From Helicobacter pylori (lineage in GTDB: Bacteria; Campylobacterota; Campylobacteria; Campylobacterales; Helicobacteraceae), in assembly GCF_030323545.1 (NCBI RefSeq), contig NZ_CP122954.1, positions 1,178,001-1,242,000 of the forward strand: a DNA stretch of 64,000 nt. The letters are read 5' to 3'. This document shows positions 8,166 through 18,153 of the stretch, in pieces (within the stretch, counting starts at the first letter, position 1; each line of letters opens with the position of its first letter). The notes beneath the pieces are model-generated. The model ran no database searches, was not told where the DNA came from, and saw only the letters and a list, made by a program, of their open reading frames with translations. Made by a program: the position numbers and the translations under genes.

Positions 8166-9089
8166 TTAATTTAATAGCAAAAACTCCAACACCGCCATGC
8201 GCATCGCCACGCCGTTTTTGACTTGCTCTAAAACTTTAGATCGCTTATCTTCTAACACTGCACTTTCTATATCAATGTCCCTATGCACCGGGCCTGGGTG
8301 TAAAATAATGACCTCTTTATTTTTAGCGTGAGTCTCTAGGCGTTTTTGAGTAATGCAATAAGCGTTGCCATAATCTTTCAAGCTCGCAAAAATGGGCGCG
8401 TTGTGCCGTTCGGTTTGGGTCCTCAAACTCATTAAAATGTCTGCAAATTCTATCGCTTCTTCAATGTTGTGCGTCGTTTTTAAAGAAACGCTAGGGAGCA
8501 TGGAGCTTGGAGCGCACAGCATGATCTCAAGCCCTAGCCTTTGGAGCAATTTAATGTTGCTATTAGCCACTCTTGAATTTTTCACATCGCCTATGAAAGC
8601 GATTTTTTTCCCTTTTAAATTTTCTAAACCGCCAAAATGCTGATAAAGGGTGAGCAAGTCCAATAACGCTTGGGTAGGATGAGCGCTTACGCCGCTTCCT
8701 GCATTAATCAAGGGGCATTGTGAAAATTCGGCTAATTTAAAAGGCGCGCTTGAAAAAGCATGCCGTGTGATGATAGCATCAGGCTGCATGGCATGGATAT
8801 TTTTAAAAGTGTCTATTAGAGTTTCACCCTTTGAAGCGGAGCTTGTTTGCATGTTTAATTTCACGATTTTTGCCCCCAATCTCAAGCTTGCGATTTCAAA
8901 ACTAGAAACCGTTCTGGTGGAATTTTCAAAAAATAAAGCCACGATGATTTTATTTTGCATTTTTTCTTTTGTTTCTAAAGACACGGCGTTAAAATCGTTC
9001 GCATAAACGCTCGCTTTTTTTAATAAAAGCTTGATTTCATCTAGGCTTAAATCGCTGGTTTGGAGCAAGTGTCGGCATTTTTTTGGCAT
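8166..9089 (-). CDS. pyrB: Aspartate carbamoyltransferase catalytic chain PyrB
   Basis: Second step of pyrimidine synthesis: carbamoyl phosphate plus aspartate to carbamoyl aspartate. The 307-residue length is typical. The carbamoyl-phosphate motif STRT is at 57-60, followed by SASKGET (the mobile SxxKGE loop), HPTQALLDL and the C-terminal [15 protein letters not shown]-rich ribosome-binding site precedes the ATG. The gene is divergent from the lipoprotein gene at 9162 and has a hairpin at its end. No pyrI is adjacent. Confidence 0.97.
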   Translation of the reverse strand: MPKKCRHLLQTSDLSLDEIKLLLKKASVYANDFNAVSLETKEKMQNKIIVALFFENSTRTVSSFEIASLRLGAKIVKLNMQTSSASKGETLIDTFKNIHAMQPDAIITRHAFSSAPFKLAEFSQCPLINAGSGVSAHPTQALLDLLTLYQHFGGLENLKGKKIAFIGDVKNSRVANSNIKLLQRLGLEIMLCAPSSMLPSVSLKTTHNIEEAIEFADILMSLRTQTERHNAPIFASLKDYGNAYCITQKRLETHAKNKEVIILHPGPVHRDIDIESAVLEDKRSKVLEQVKNGVAMRMAVLEFLLLN

Positions 9090-9161
9090 AAAACCCCCTT
9101 TTGGTTATAATATGGGTTTTATTTTATCTAAAAATGGCATGGGTTTTAGCAAGGAATGGGC

Positions 9162-9671
9162 TTGAAAAATCTCTCAACGCTTCTGGTGTTTTTATTCTTT
9201 TGTTTAGGGTGTGTGAGCAATTTTAATGAAGACACTTACACGCCGGATCTCATTTTAGAAAAAAAGATCCAAGCCAGCAGGAAAGGCGAAATCACCCAAA
9301 ATAATGTGCCTATCATCACGGCTATCGCTACGCATTTAAACGATGTGGATAGCGGCGCTTACTATGACCATGAGTATTTTTTAGTGGAGATTTTCACGCA
9401 AAATAACGACTGGATTGATGATGGCTATATTTCTTATGAACTTTTTGGCACAAAACCTATAGGAAAAGAGCCTTTATGGGTGCGAGAAATCACAAAAGAT
9501 GAATTTGATGGCATTTTAGAAACCACGAATCGCTGGAGCAGAGCCTTTTTACTCGCTTTTGACAAATTGGATTATTTAGCGGTGCAAGAAGCCAAACTAG
9601 AGCTTGATGCCTATAGTTTAGGCAAGATTGTTTTTAATTTCGCTTATCAAGTCCCCTTACCTCAATTTTAA
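9162..9671 (+). CDS. Conserved lipoprotein of unknown function (HP1085-like)
   Basis: A 169-residue lipoprotein: the signal MKNLSTLLVFLFFCLGC carries the lipobox FCLGC and is followed by a soluble domain rich in acidic and aromatic residues. I choose the TTG at 9162 because the AAGGA ribosome-binding site at 9151-9155 stands six bases before it, but directly abuts the ATG at 9156, which would add two residues. The stop overlaps the tlyA start (TAATG), so the two are translationally coupled. The function is not evident from the sequence; the link to tlyA is only positional. Confidence 0.8.
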   Translation: MKNLSTLLVFLFFCLGCVSNFNEDTYTPDLILEKKIQASRKGEITQNNVPIITAIATHLNDVDSGAYYDHEYFLVEIFTQNNDWIDDGYISYELFGTKPIGKEPLWVREITKDEFDGILETTNRWSRAFLLAFDKLDYLAVQEAKLELDAYSLGKIVFNFAYQVPLPQF

Positions 9672-10378
9672 TGCGCTTAGATTACGCTTTATTCAACCAG
9701 CATTTAGTGAATAGCAGAGAAAAAGCTAAAGCGTTGGTTTTAAAAAATCAGGTTTTAGTCAATAAAATGGTGGTTTCTAAACCCTCTTTTATGGTGAGAG
9801 AGGGCGATAAGATTGAACTCATCGCTACAAACCTATTCGTTAGCAGGGCTGGGGAAAAATTAGTGGCTTTTTTAGAAGATCACTTTATAGATTTTAAAAA
9901 AAAGGTGGTTTTAGATGTGGGAGCGAGTAAGGGGGGCTTTAGTGAAGTGGCTCTTTTAAAAGGGGCTAAAAAGGTGCTTTGCGTGGATGTGGGGAAAATG
10001 CAATTAGATGAGGGTTTGAAACAAGACAAGCGCATAGAATGTTATGAAGAATGCGATATTAGAGGGTTTAAAACGCCAGAAAAAATTGACTTAGTGCTTT
10101 GTGATGTGAGCTTTATTTCTTTATATTGTATTTTAGAAGCGATTTTGCCTTTAAGCGGTGAATTTTTGGCGCTTTTCAAACCTCAATTTGAAGTGGGCAG
10201 AGCGACAAAACGCAATAAAAAGGGGGTGGTGTTGGATAAAGAAGCCATTTTGAACGCTTTAGAAAACTTTAAAAACCATTTAAAAACAAAGGATTTTCAA
10301 ATCTTAAAGATCCAAGAAAGCTTAGTGAAAGGGAAGAATGGGAATGTTGAATTTTTTATCCATTTCAAGCGAGCCTGA
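9671..10378 (+). CDS. tlyA: TlyA family rRNA methyltransferase/haemolysin-like protein
   Basis: S4-domain RNA 2'-O-methyltransferase of the TlyA family, which modifies rRNA ribose (C1409/C1920 in other bacteria); the H. pylori protein has also been described as haemolytic. The 235-residue product has an N-terminal S4 RNA-binding domain (about 1-60) and an FtsJ-type SAM domain with VVLDVGASKGGFSEV (about 79-93), VLCVDVG and LVLCDVSF. It starts at the last base of the previous stop and overlaps ribF by 41 bases. Confidence 0.92.
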   Translation: MRLDYALFNQHLVNSREKAKALVLKNQVLVNKMVVSKPSFMVREGDKIELIATNLFVSRAGEKLVAFLEDHFIDFKKKVVLDVGASKGGFSEVALLKGAKKVLCVDVGKMQLDEGLKQDKRIECYEECDIRGFKTPEKIDLVLCDVSFISLYCILEAILPLSGEFLALFKPQFEVGRATKRNKKGVVLDKEAILNALENFKNHLKTKDFQILKIQESLVKGKNGNVEFFIHFKRA

Positions 10379-11186
10379 GATTAAAAGCTTAGCTATTGGT
10401 AAATTTGATGGCTTGCATCTAGGGCATCAAGCCCTTTTTAAGGAATTAAAAGATCCCAAAGCCCTTTTAATCATAGAAAAAAAATATTACACTAAAGGCT
10501 ATTTAACCCCCCTAAAATACCGCGCTAAACTCGTGGGCATGCCTTTATTTTTTGTGTATTTAGAAGAGATTTCGCAATTAAACGCTTTAGAATTTTTAGA
10601 TCTTTTAAAAAAGAAATTCCCCCATTTAGAACGCCTAGTGGTGGGCTATGATTTCAGGTTTGGGCATGAAAGACAAAATGACGCTTTGTTTTTAAAAGAG
10701 CGTTTTGAAAAAACCATTATTGTGCCTGAAGTGAAAATTCAAGAGATTAGCGTGCATTCTAAAACCATCAAACTAGCCCTAAGTCATGGCGACTTGTCTT
10801 TAGCCAACAAGCTCTTAGGCAGGCCTTATGAAGTGTGCGGGGAAGTCATTAGCGATCAAGGCTTAGGGCATAAAGAATTAGCGCCTACTTTAAATATAAA
10901 AACTAAAGATTTTATTCTCCCTAGTTTTGGGGTGTATGCGAGTTTAGTGAAAGTAAAAGATCCAATTTATCAAAAAAGCGTGAGTTTTATAGGCAATCGC
11001 TTAAGCACGGATCAACATTTCGCCATAGAATGCCATGTGCTTGATACCATCATAGAAAAACCGCCCAAAGAAATCGCTTTGCGTTGGGTTCAAAAAATAC
11101 GAGAAAACATGCGTTTTTCTTCGTTAAAAGAGCTTAAAAATCAGATCCAACAAGACATCTTAAGAGCCAAAGAGATTTTGAGATAA
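10338..11186 (+). CDS. ribF: Bifunctional riboflavin kinase/FAD synthetase RibF
   Basis: Makes FMN from riboflavin and FAD from FMN. The N-terminal nucleotidyltransferase half shows GKFDGLHLGHQAL (about 22-34) and VGYDFRFG (about 108). The C-terminal kinase half begins near 165 with LGRPYEVCGEV. The usual kinase signature GRxLGFPTAN is here GHKELAPTLN, a divergent form. At 282 residues it is somewhat shorter than many homologues (about 310). Its first 41 bases lie within tlyA, in another frame, so the start is set by the frame and by GGGAAG before ATG. Confidence 0.9.
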   Translation: MGMLNFLSISSEPEIKSLAIGKFDGLHLGHQALFKELKDPKALLIIEKKYYTKGYLTPLKYRAKLVGMPLFFVYLEEISQLNALEFLDLLKKKFPHLERLVVGYDFRFGHERQNDALFLKERFEKTIIVPEVKIQEISVHSKTIKLALSHGDLSLANKLLGRPYEVCGEVISDQGLGHKELAPTLNIKTKDFILPSFGVYASLVKVKDPIYQKSVSFIGNRLSTDQHFAIECHVLDTIIEKPPKEIALRWVQKIRENMRFSSLKELKNQIQQDILRAKEILR

Positions 11187-11232
11187 TTTGTGTTAAAATG
11201 GCTTTTAAAAACCTTAAAAATGGAAAAATTTG

Positions 11233-13158
11233 ATGCAATTTAGTAACGCTGACTTGGAACGATTAAAAAGCATGGCCAACACGCTGCGCTTTTTGTGTGC
11301 GGACATGATAGATATGGCCAATAGCGGGCATCCGGGCGTGTGCTTGGGATTAGCCGATGTGATGGTGGTTTTAAGCTTGCACCTAAACCTAAACCCCACC
11401 AACCCTAAATGGCTCAACAGGGACAGGCTGGTTTTTAGCGGAGGGCATGCGAGCGCGTTAGCGTATAGTTTGTTGCATTTGTGGGGCTTTGATTTGAGCT
11501 TGGAAGATTTAAAGCGTTTCAGGCAATTACACTCTAAAACCCCAGGACACCCCGAATTGCACCACACCGAAGGCATTGAGATCACGACTGGGCCTTTGGG
11601 GCAAGGTTTTGCTAACGCTGTGGGCTTTAGCATGGCGAGTCAATACGCTCAAAACCTTTTAGATAAAGAAGCCATTTCTCATAAAGTCTATTGCTTGTGT
11701 GGGGATGGGGATTTGCAAGAAGGCATTAGTTATGAGAGCGCTTCTTTAGCCGGGCACCTCAACCTGAATAACCTCATTGTGATTTATGATAGTAATCAGA
11801 TCAGTATTGAAGGCGCTATTAATATTAGTTTCAGCGAACAGGTCAAGATGCGGTTTTTGGCGCAAAATTGGGAAGTGCTAGAATGCGATGGGCATGACTA
11901 TCAAGCGATTCATAACGCTTTAGAAGAAGCCAAAAAATCCACCAAACCCACGCTTTTAATCGCTCATACGATTATTGGTAAGGGAGCTATTGGCTTAGAG
12001 GGGAGTGAAAAAACGCATGGCTCACCCCTAAATAAAGAAGTGTTAAAGCAATCCAAAGAAAACGCTCAAATCAATCCTGATGAAAGCTTTATCATTAGCC
12101 CAAAAAACAAAATGCATTTTGAAGAAGTGAAAGTTAGGGGCGTTAGTTTAGAAGCCTTATGGGAAAAATCCTTAAGCCCTAAAATAAAAGAAAAGATCCA
12201 TGCGTTAAAGAATTTTGATTTTAACACCATCCATTACCCCACCTTTAAAGAAGGCGAATCTTTAGCCACGAGAGTGAGTAACGGCATGATTTTAAACGCT
12301 ATCGCTAAAGAATGCGAGGGCTTTTTGGGGGGGAGCGCGGATTTAGCTCCGTCTAATAACACGCAATTAAAACACTCTGGCGATTTCCCTTTAGGGCAAA
12401 ACTTGCATTTTGGGATCAGAGAGCATGCCATGGGGGCTATCACTAACGCTTTAGCGGCGTATGGCTTGTTTGTGCCTTTTTGCGCGACCTTTTTTGTGTT
12501 TAGCGATTACTTGATGCCCAGCATTCGTTTGAGCGCTTTAATGAAATTAAAAGCCCTTTTTATCTTTACGCATGACAGCATTGGCGTGGGCGAAGACGGG
12601 GCGACGCACCAGCCTATAGAGCAGTTGAGCCATTTGCGCGCTTTGCCCAATTTCTATGCTTTCAGACCCAGCGACGCTTTTGAAAATACGGCTTGCATGC
12701 AAGTAGCGTTAAGTTTGAACGCTCCTAGCGGGCTTATTTTATCGCGCCAGAATTTACCTGTGCTTGATGAGGTCTCTAAAGATCAGGTTTTAAAAGGGGC
12801 GTATGTTAAACACCACTCTAAAGATCCCATTATCACGCTGGTTGCGAGCGGGAGCGAAGTTTCTTTGGCTTTAGAGAGCGCTAAAATTTTAGAGCGAGAA
12901 AATATCCCCACTCAAGTGGTGAGCGTGCCATGCTTTGATTTATTGATAGAGCAAGATGAAAGCTATCTTAAAGAACTTTTTAAGGGTAAAGTTTTAGTGA
13001 TTGAAGCGAGCCGCGCGATAGAGTGGTATCGTTTTGCGGATAAAATCATTGGCATGGATTCTTTTGGGAGTTCAGCAAAGGGCGATAAACTCTTTGAAAA
13101 ATTTGGCTTTAGCGTTGAAAACATCACCGCTCAAGCTAAAAGGTTGCTCAACGCATGA
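11233..13158 (+). CDS. tktA: Transketolase
   Basis: Thiamine-diphosphate enzyme of the non-oxidative pentose phosphate pathway. The 641-residue product has the TPP signature GDGDLQEGISYESASLAGH near 157-175, the N-terminal GHASALAY and the pyrimidine-domain GVGEDGATHQPIEQL near 455. I use the second start codon (ATG at 11233) rather than the TTG one codon earlier, since GGAAAA precedes it at proper distance. It overlaps the next gene by ATGA. Confidence 0.95.
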   Translation: MQFSNADLERLKSMANTLRFLCADMIDMANSGHPGVCLGLADVMVVLSLHLNLNPTNPKWLNRDRLVFSGGHASALAYSLLHLWGFDLSLEDLKRFRQLHSKTPGHPELHHTEGIEITTGPLGQGFANAVGFSMASQYAQNLLDKEAISHKVYCLCGDGDLQEGISYESASLAGHLNLNNLIVIYDSNQISIEGAINISFSEQVKMRFLAQNWEVLECDGHDYQAIHNALEEAKKSTKPTLLIAHTIIGKGAIGLEGSEKTHGSPLNKEVLKQSKENAQINPDESFIISPKNKMHFEEVKVRGVSLEALWEKSLSPKIKEKIHALKNFDFNTIHYPTFKEGESLATRVSNGMILNAIAKECEGFLGGSADLAPSNNTQLKHSGDFPLGQNLHFGIREHAMGAITNALAAYGLFVPFCATFFVFSDYLMPSIRLSALMKLKALFIFTHDSIGVGEDGATHQPIEQLSHLRALPNFYAFRPSDAFENTACMQVALSLNAPSGLILSRQNLPVLDEVSKDQVLKGAYVKHHSKDPIITLVASGSEVSLALESAKILERENIPTQVVSVPCFDLLIEQDESYLKELFKGKVLVIEASRAIEWYRFADKIIGMDSFGSSAKGDKLFEKFGFSVENITAQAKRLLNA

Positions 13159-15491
13159 ACTTAGAAAAACTTTTTTTAGAAAAAACCCCCTTGTTTGTTT
13201 TTAGCTCCACTAGGCGTTTAAAACATTTCTATTTAGAGCAAGGCGAAGGGTTTTTGCCTAACGCAATGAGCATGGGGAATTTTTTTGAACAGGCTTTTTA
13301 CATCCCTAATAAAAAGAAAATCCCTAAAAACGCACGCCAAATTTTAATGATAGACACCATTAAGGCTATCGCTAAAGAAAAAAAATCCATTCTTGAAGGG
13401 CTTTTACTTTTTGAAAACAGCTTTTTAGGGTATTTGGAAAGCACCTCCTTTTTGTTTGATTTGTTTGATGAGTTAAGTTCTGCTTGCATCAAGCTCAATG
13501 AACTTTCTTTTAAAGACATTTACTTGGATTATGAAAAGCATTTAGAAGTCTTAGAAATGATTTATGATCGCTACATTAAAAAGCTAGAAGAATTAGGCTT
13601 TTATGACAAAATCATGCAAGAAAAGCCCACCATTTTAAAAGAATTTTTTGCACATTTTTCCTCCATTGAATGGCATTTAGACGGCTTTATGAGCGTTTTT
13701 GAAAGGCAATGCTTATTAGAAGTGGCGGAGTTAGTGCCTATCACTTTACACCTGTCATGCGATAAATACAATCAAAAATTCTTGGAATTTCTCAATCTCA
13801 AATTAGAAACAGATTGCGATTATTCCATTGATTTTAAAACCCAAAAGATCCTTTCTCAAACTTTTAATGATCAAAAAATAGAGCCAAAGCTTTATGCTAA
13901 CTCCAGTTATTTAAAACAAGGCGCTTTAGTTTTACAAACCATAGAAGAATATTTGCAAAAAGATAACGATCCTAATAAAATGGCGATCATCACGCCTAAT
14001 GCGGATTTTTTACCTTTTTTAAAACTCTTAGACAAAAACAACAATTTGAATTTTGCGATGGGATTAGGGGCTAAAAACAGCCCTTATTATACAGAGCTTG
14101 TCAAAATCTTAGAAGATTTAGAAACAAGCGGTTTTGATTTGAGCGCATCGCCTTTATTGGATTTGGAAAATCTCACGCTCCCGCTTTTAGAACAACAAAG
14201 CTCTAAAGAAAAAGCACCCTTAAAAGAAGTGCATTCTCAAATCATGCACCAGTATCATCTTTTAAAAGACACGCTTAAAAACTACAGCCTTAAAGATTTA
14301 TTGCATTTGTATTTGCAAGAATTTGAAGCCAATTTCCGCTTAGACGATTCTAGCGGGGGCAAAATACGAGTCATGGACACTTTAGAGACAAGGGGCATGC
14401 AATTTGATAAAATCGTTATTGTAGATTTTAATGAAACTTGCGTGCCAAGCCTTAAAGATTGCGATTTGTTTTTAAACTCTGCTTTAAGAAAATCGCTCAA
14501 TCTCCCCACTTTATTAGATAAGAAAAATTTGCAAAAACACTATTACTACCAACTCTTTAAAAACTCTAAAGAAATAACACTTTCTTATATAGAGAGCGAA
14601 ACTTCAAAAGTTTCTAACATGCTTTTAGAATTAAATTTGCATACAGAGCCTATCAAAGACGCTTACACGCTTTTTGCACCAAGTCCTTTAAAAGACTACC
14701 AAGAAGAAGAAATCAAAGCCGCTATCCCTAAAGATTTTAGCTTTAGCGCTAGCTCATTGAACGCTTTTTTAACTTGCAAGCGCCGTTTTTACTACCACTA
14801 CATGAAGCGATTCAAAGAAAGCCCTAAAGACGAAAGTAATAGCGCTGTGGGCAGTTTGCTCCATGAACTTTTAAAAGAAGCTTATGAAAAAGACAAAAAC
14901 CCCTATGCATTAGAAGAGAGGCTTATTTGGCTCTTAGAAACAAGAGAAAACATTACCCCTAAAGAGCGTTTAGACACTCTTATAGCGCTTAAAAAAATCC
15001 AGGCTTTTTATACTAAAGAAAAAGAACGCTTTAAGGCAAAAATCAAAATCCTTGATCTTGAAAAAAGCTTTGAAACGGCCATTCAAGGCGTTGCGTTTAA
15101 AGGGCGCATAGACAGGATTGACAAAACGGCTGACAATGAGATTATTTTATTGGATTACAAATTCAAAAGCGAGTTGAAATTAGACAACATGAGCAAAAAA
15201 CAAAGAGGAGGCTTAAGCCCCATAGAAATCGCTCAAATCAGCACCGATTATCAAATGGCCATCTATGCGTTTGCCCTTAAAAATCTGGGCTACAAAGAGC
15301 CTATAAAAGCCTTTTTTTATGATTTGAGAAAGGGCGAATTAGTGGAAGAAGATGAGCTTATTTTACAGGCCAAAATGGATCATTTGGAATTTTCCCTTAT
15401 CCCCAAGCTCAAACAAGAAATGGATTTTGAAAAAACTTTAGAAGTTAAAGATTGTGAATATTGCTCTTTTAAAGACATGTGCAACCGATGA
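13155..15491 (+). CDS. AddB-like PD-(D/E)XK nuclease family protein
   Basis: A 778-residue protein of the AddB/RexB type, expected to act in double-strand-break processing together with an AddA helicase encoded elsewhere. The C-terminal nuclease is clear: GSLLHELLKEAY, GRIDRIDK and ILLDYKFK (Asp and Lys of the active site, about residues 648-675). Cysteines in LTCKRRFYY and the terminal CEYCSFKDMC match the AddB iron-sulfur pinning site. The N-terminus (LFVFSSTRRLKHFYLEQG) shows no Walker A motif, unlike Bacillus AddB. A second H. pylori protein has also been named AddB in older annotation, so I leave the symbol empty. The ends overlap tktA and ftsK by ATGA. Confidence 0.82.
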   Translation: MNLEKLFLEKTPLFVFSSTRRLKHFYLEQGEGFLPNAMSMGNFFEQAFYIPNKKKIPKNARQILMIDTIKAIAKEKKSILEGLLLFENSFLGYLESTSFLFDLFDELSSACIKLNELSFKDIYLDYEKHLEVLEMIYDRYIKKLEELGFYDKIMQEKPTILKEFFAHFSSIEWHLDGFMSVFERQCLLEVAELVPITLHLSCDKYNQKFLEFLNLKLETDCDYSIDFKTQKILSQTFNDQKIEPKLYANSSYLKQGALVLQTIEEYLQKDNDPNKMAIITPNADFLPFLKLLDKNNNLNFAMGLGAKNSPYYTELVKILEDLETSGFDLSASPLLDLENLTLPLLEQQSSKEKAPLKEVHSQIMHQYHLLKDTLKNYSLKDLLHLYLQEFEANFRLDDSSGGKIRVMDTLETRGMQFDKIVIVDFNETCVPSLKDCDLFLNSALRKSLNLPTLLDKKNLQKHYYYQLFKNSKEITLSYIESETSKVSNMLLELNLHTEPIKDAYTLFAPSPLKDYQEEEIKAAIPKDFSFSASSLNAFLTCKRRFYYHYMKRFKESPKDESNSAVGSLLHELLKEAYEKDKNPYALEERLIWLLETRENITPKERLDTLIALKKIQAFYTKEKERFKAKIKILDLEKSFETAIQGVAFKGRIDRIDKTADNEIILLDYKFKSELKLDNMSKKQRGGLSPIEIAQISTDYQMAIYAFALKNLGYKEPIKAFFYDLRKGELVEEDELILQAKMDHLEFSLIPKLKQEMDFEKTLEVKDCEYCSFKDMCNR

Positions 15492-17986
15492 AATCTAAAA
15501 AACTTTATTTGGCTTTAATCATAGGGGTTTTATTAGCGTTTTTAACCCTATCTTCATGGCTGGGTAATAGCGGTTTAGTGGGGCGTTTTGGGGTATGGTT
15601 TGCCGCACTCAATAAAAAATATTTTGGGTATCTTTCATTCATCAACTTACCCTATTTAGCGTGGGTTTTATTCCTTTTATACAAGACTAAAAACCCTTTT
15701 ACAGAAATCGTTTTAGAAAAAACTTTAGGGCATCTATTAGGCATTTTATCTTTACTCTTTTTGCAATCTAGCCTATTGAATCAAGGGGAAATCGGCAACA
15801 GTGCGTGTTTGTTTTTACGCCCTTTTATAGGGGACTTTGGGCTTTATGCGCTGATAATGCTTATGGTAGTTATTTCTTATTTGATTTTATTCAAACTGCC
15901 CCCTAAAAGCGTTTTTTATCCTTATATGAACAAAACACAAAGCCTTTTAAAAGAGATTTACAAACAATGCTTACAAGCCTTTAGCCCTAATTTTAGCCTG
16001 AAAAAAGAGGGTTTTGAAAACACCTTATCAGATCTTCAAAAAAAAGAAACCAACAACCCTAAAGAAAAAGAAAATCTCAAAGAAAACCCCATTGATGAAA
16101 ACCACAAAACCCCTAACGAAGAATCGTTTCTAGCGATCCCCACCCCCTATAACACGACTTTAAACGATCTAAAGCCGCAAGAAGGCTTGGTTCAAATTTC
16201 CCCAAACCCCCCTACCCATTACACCATTTACCCTAAAAGAAACCGATTTGATGATTTTTCCAACCCCATTAGCCCCACTTTAAAAGAAATTAAACAAGAA
16301 ACTCTTACGCCCACCACGCCCAAACCTATCATGCCCGCATCTGCGCCCAACACAGAAAATGACAACAAAACACAAAACCACAAAGCCCCAAACCATCCAA
16401 AAAAAGAAGAAAGCCCGCAAGAAAACGCGCAAGAAGAAATGATAAAAGAAGAAGAAAAAGAAACACAAGACGCTCCAAACTTTAGCCCAGCAACCCCCAC
16501 AAGCGCTAAAAAACCCGTTATGGTTAAAGAATTGAGCGAAAATAAAGAGATATTAGACGGATTGGATTATGGCGAAGTGCAAAAACCCAAAGATTATGAG
16601 CTTCCCACAACGCAATTATTGAATGCGGTTTGTTTGAAGGACACTTCTTTAGATGAAAACGAGATTGACCAAAAAATCCAGGATTTATTGAGCAAACTGC
16701 GCACCTTTAAAATTGATGGCGATATTATCCGCACTTATTCAGGCCCTATTGTAACCACTTTTGAATTCCGCCCAGCCCCCAATGTTAAGGTGAGCCGCAT
16801 TTTAGGCTTGAGCGATGATTTAGCAATGACTTTATGCGCTGAATCCATTCGCATTCAAGCCCCTATTAAGGGTAAAGATGTCGTTGGCATTGAAATCCCT
16901 AACAGCCAAAGCCAAATTATTTATTTAAGAGAAATTTTAGAGAGCGAATTGTTTCAAAAATCCAGCTCGCCCTTAACTCTAGCTTTAGGCAAAGACATTG
17001 TGGGCAACCCTTTCATCACGGATTTAAAAAAGCTCCCCCACTTGCTCATCGCCGGCACGACAGGAAGCGGTAAGAGCGTGGGCGTGAATGCGATGATTTT
17101 ATCCTTACTTTATAAAAACCCCCCCGATCAGCTCAAATTAGTGATGATCGATCCCAAAATGGTAGAATTTAGCATTTATGCGGACATCCCTCATTTACTC
17201 ACGCCCATTATCACCGACCCTAAAAAAGCTATTGGGGCTTTACAGAGCGTGGCTAAAGAAATGGAGCGCCGATATTCTTTAATGAGCGAATACAAGGTTA
17301 AAACCATTGATTCTTACAACGAGCAAGCCCCAAATAACGGCGTTGAAGCGTTCCCCTATTTGATTGTAGTGATTGATGAATTAGCGGATCTCATGATGAC
17401 AGGAGGCAAAGAAGCGGAGTTTCCTATCGCCAGAATCGCTCAAATGGGGCGAGCGAGCGGTTTACACCTCATTGTAGCGACCCAACGCCCAAGCGTGGAT
17501 GTCGTAACCGGCTTGATTAAAACCAACTTGCCTTCAAGGGTGAGTTTTAGGGTAGGCACTAAAATTGATTCTAAAGTGATTTTAGATACCGATGGGGCAC
17601 AAAGCTTGTTAGGAAGGGGCGATATGCTCTTTACCCCCCCAGGAGCGAATGGGTTAGTGCGCTTGCATGCCCCCTTTGCCACTGAAGATGAAATCAAAAA
17701 AATCGTGGATTTTATTAAAGCCCAAAAAGAAGTGGAATACGATAAAGATTTCTTGCTAGAAGAATCGCGCATGCCTTTAGACACCCATAACTATCAAGGC
17801 GATGACATTTTAGAAAGGGCTAAAGCGGTGATTTTAGAAAAAAAGATCACTTCTACGAGTTTTTTACAACGCCAATTAAAAATCGGCTACAACCAAGCCG
17901 CTACCATTACTGACGAATTAGAAGCTCAAGGCTTTTTATCCCCAAGAAACGCCAAAGGCAACAGAGAGATTTTGCAAAACTTTTAG
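15488..17986 (+). CDS. ftsK: DNA translocase FtsK
   Basis: Septal DNA pump for chromosome segregation. The 832-residue product has four to five N-terminal membrane helices (to about residue 140), a Pro/Lys/Glu-rich linker (about 150-345) and the motor with Walker A GTTGSGKS (about 523-530) and Walker B VVIDELADLMM (about 623-633). The C-terminal gamma winged helix (SFLQRQLKIGYNQAA) binds KOPS-like sites. The ATG at 15488 overlaps the previous stop as ATGA, which I prefer to the GTG three codons earlier. Confidence 0.95.
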   Translation: MKSKKLYLALIIGVLLAFLTLSSWLGNSGLVGRFGVWFAALNKKYFGYLSFINLPYLAWVLFLLYKTKNPFTEIVLEKTLGHLLGILSLLFLQSSLLNQGEIGNSACLFLRPFIGDFGLYALIMLMVVISYLILFKLPPKSVFYPYMNKTQSLLKEIYKQCLQAFSPNFSLKKEGFENTLSDLQKKETNNPKEKENLKENPIDENHKTPNEESFLAIPTPYNTTLNDLKPQEGLVQISPNPPTHYTIYPKRNRFDDFSNPISPTLKEIKQETLTPTTPKPIMPASAPNTENDNKTQNHKAPNHPKKEESPQENAQEEMIKEEEKETQDAPNFSPATPTSAKKPVMVKELSENKEILDGLDYGEVQKPKDYELPTTQLLNAVCLKDTSLDENEIDQKIQDLLSKLRTFKIDGDIIRTYSGPIVTTFEFRPAPNVKVSRILGLSDDLAMTLCAESIRIQAPIKGKDVVGIEIPNSQSQIIYLREILESELFQKSSSPLTLALGKDIVGNPFITDLKKLPHLLIAGTTGSGKSVGVNAMILSLLYKNPPDQLKLVMIDPKMVEFSIYADIPHLLTPIITDPKKAIGALQSVAKEMERRYSLMSEYKVKTIDSYNEQAPNNGVEAFPYLIVVIDELADLMMTGGKEAEFPIARIAQMGRASGLHLIVATQRPSVDVVTGLIKTNLPSRVSFRVGTKIDSKVILDTDGAQSLLGRGDMLFTPPGANGLVRLHAPFATEDEIKKIVDFIKAQKEVEYDKDFLLEESRMPLDTHNYQGDDILERAKAVILEKKITSTSFLQRQLKIGYNQAATITDELEAQGFLSPRNAKGNREILQNF

Positions 17987-18153
17987 GCTTTGTTTTCATT
18001 AAATATTGGCAATAGAAACATTATTTTTAATTTTTAAAAAACTTTTCTCAATGATACAAACGATACCAACCTTTCATCTATTAATCAAATATTATCTGTG
18101 GTTTCCCTAACTCCTAGTAAAATTACCTAAAAATTTCATGTTCAAGGATAGCC

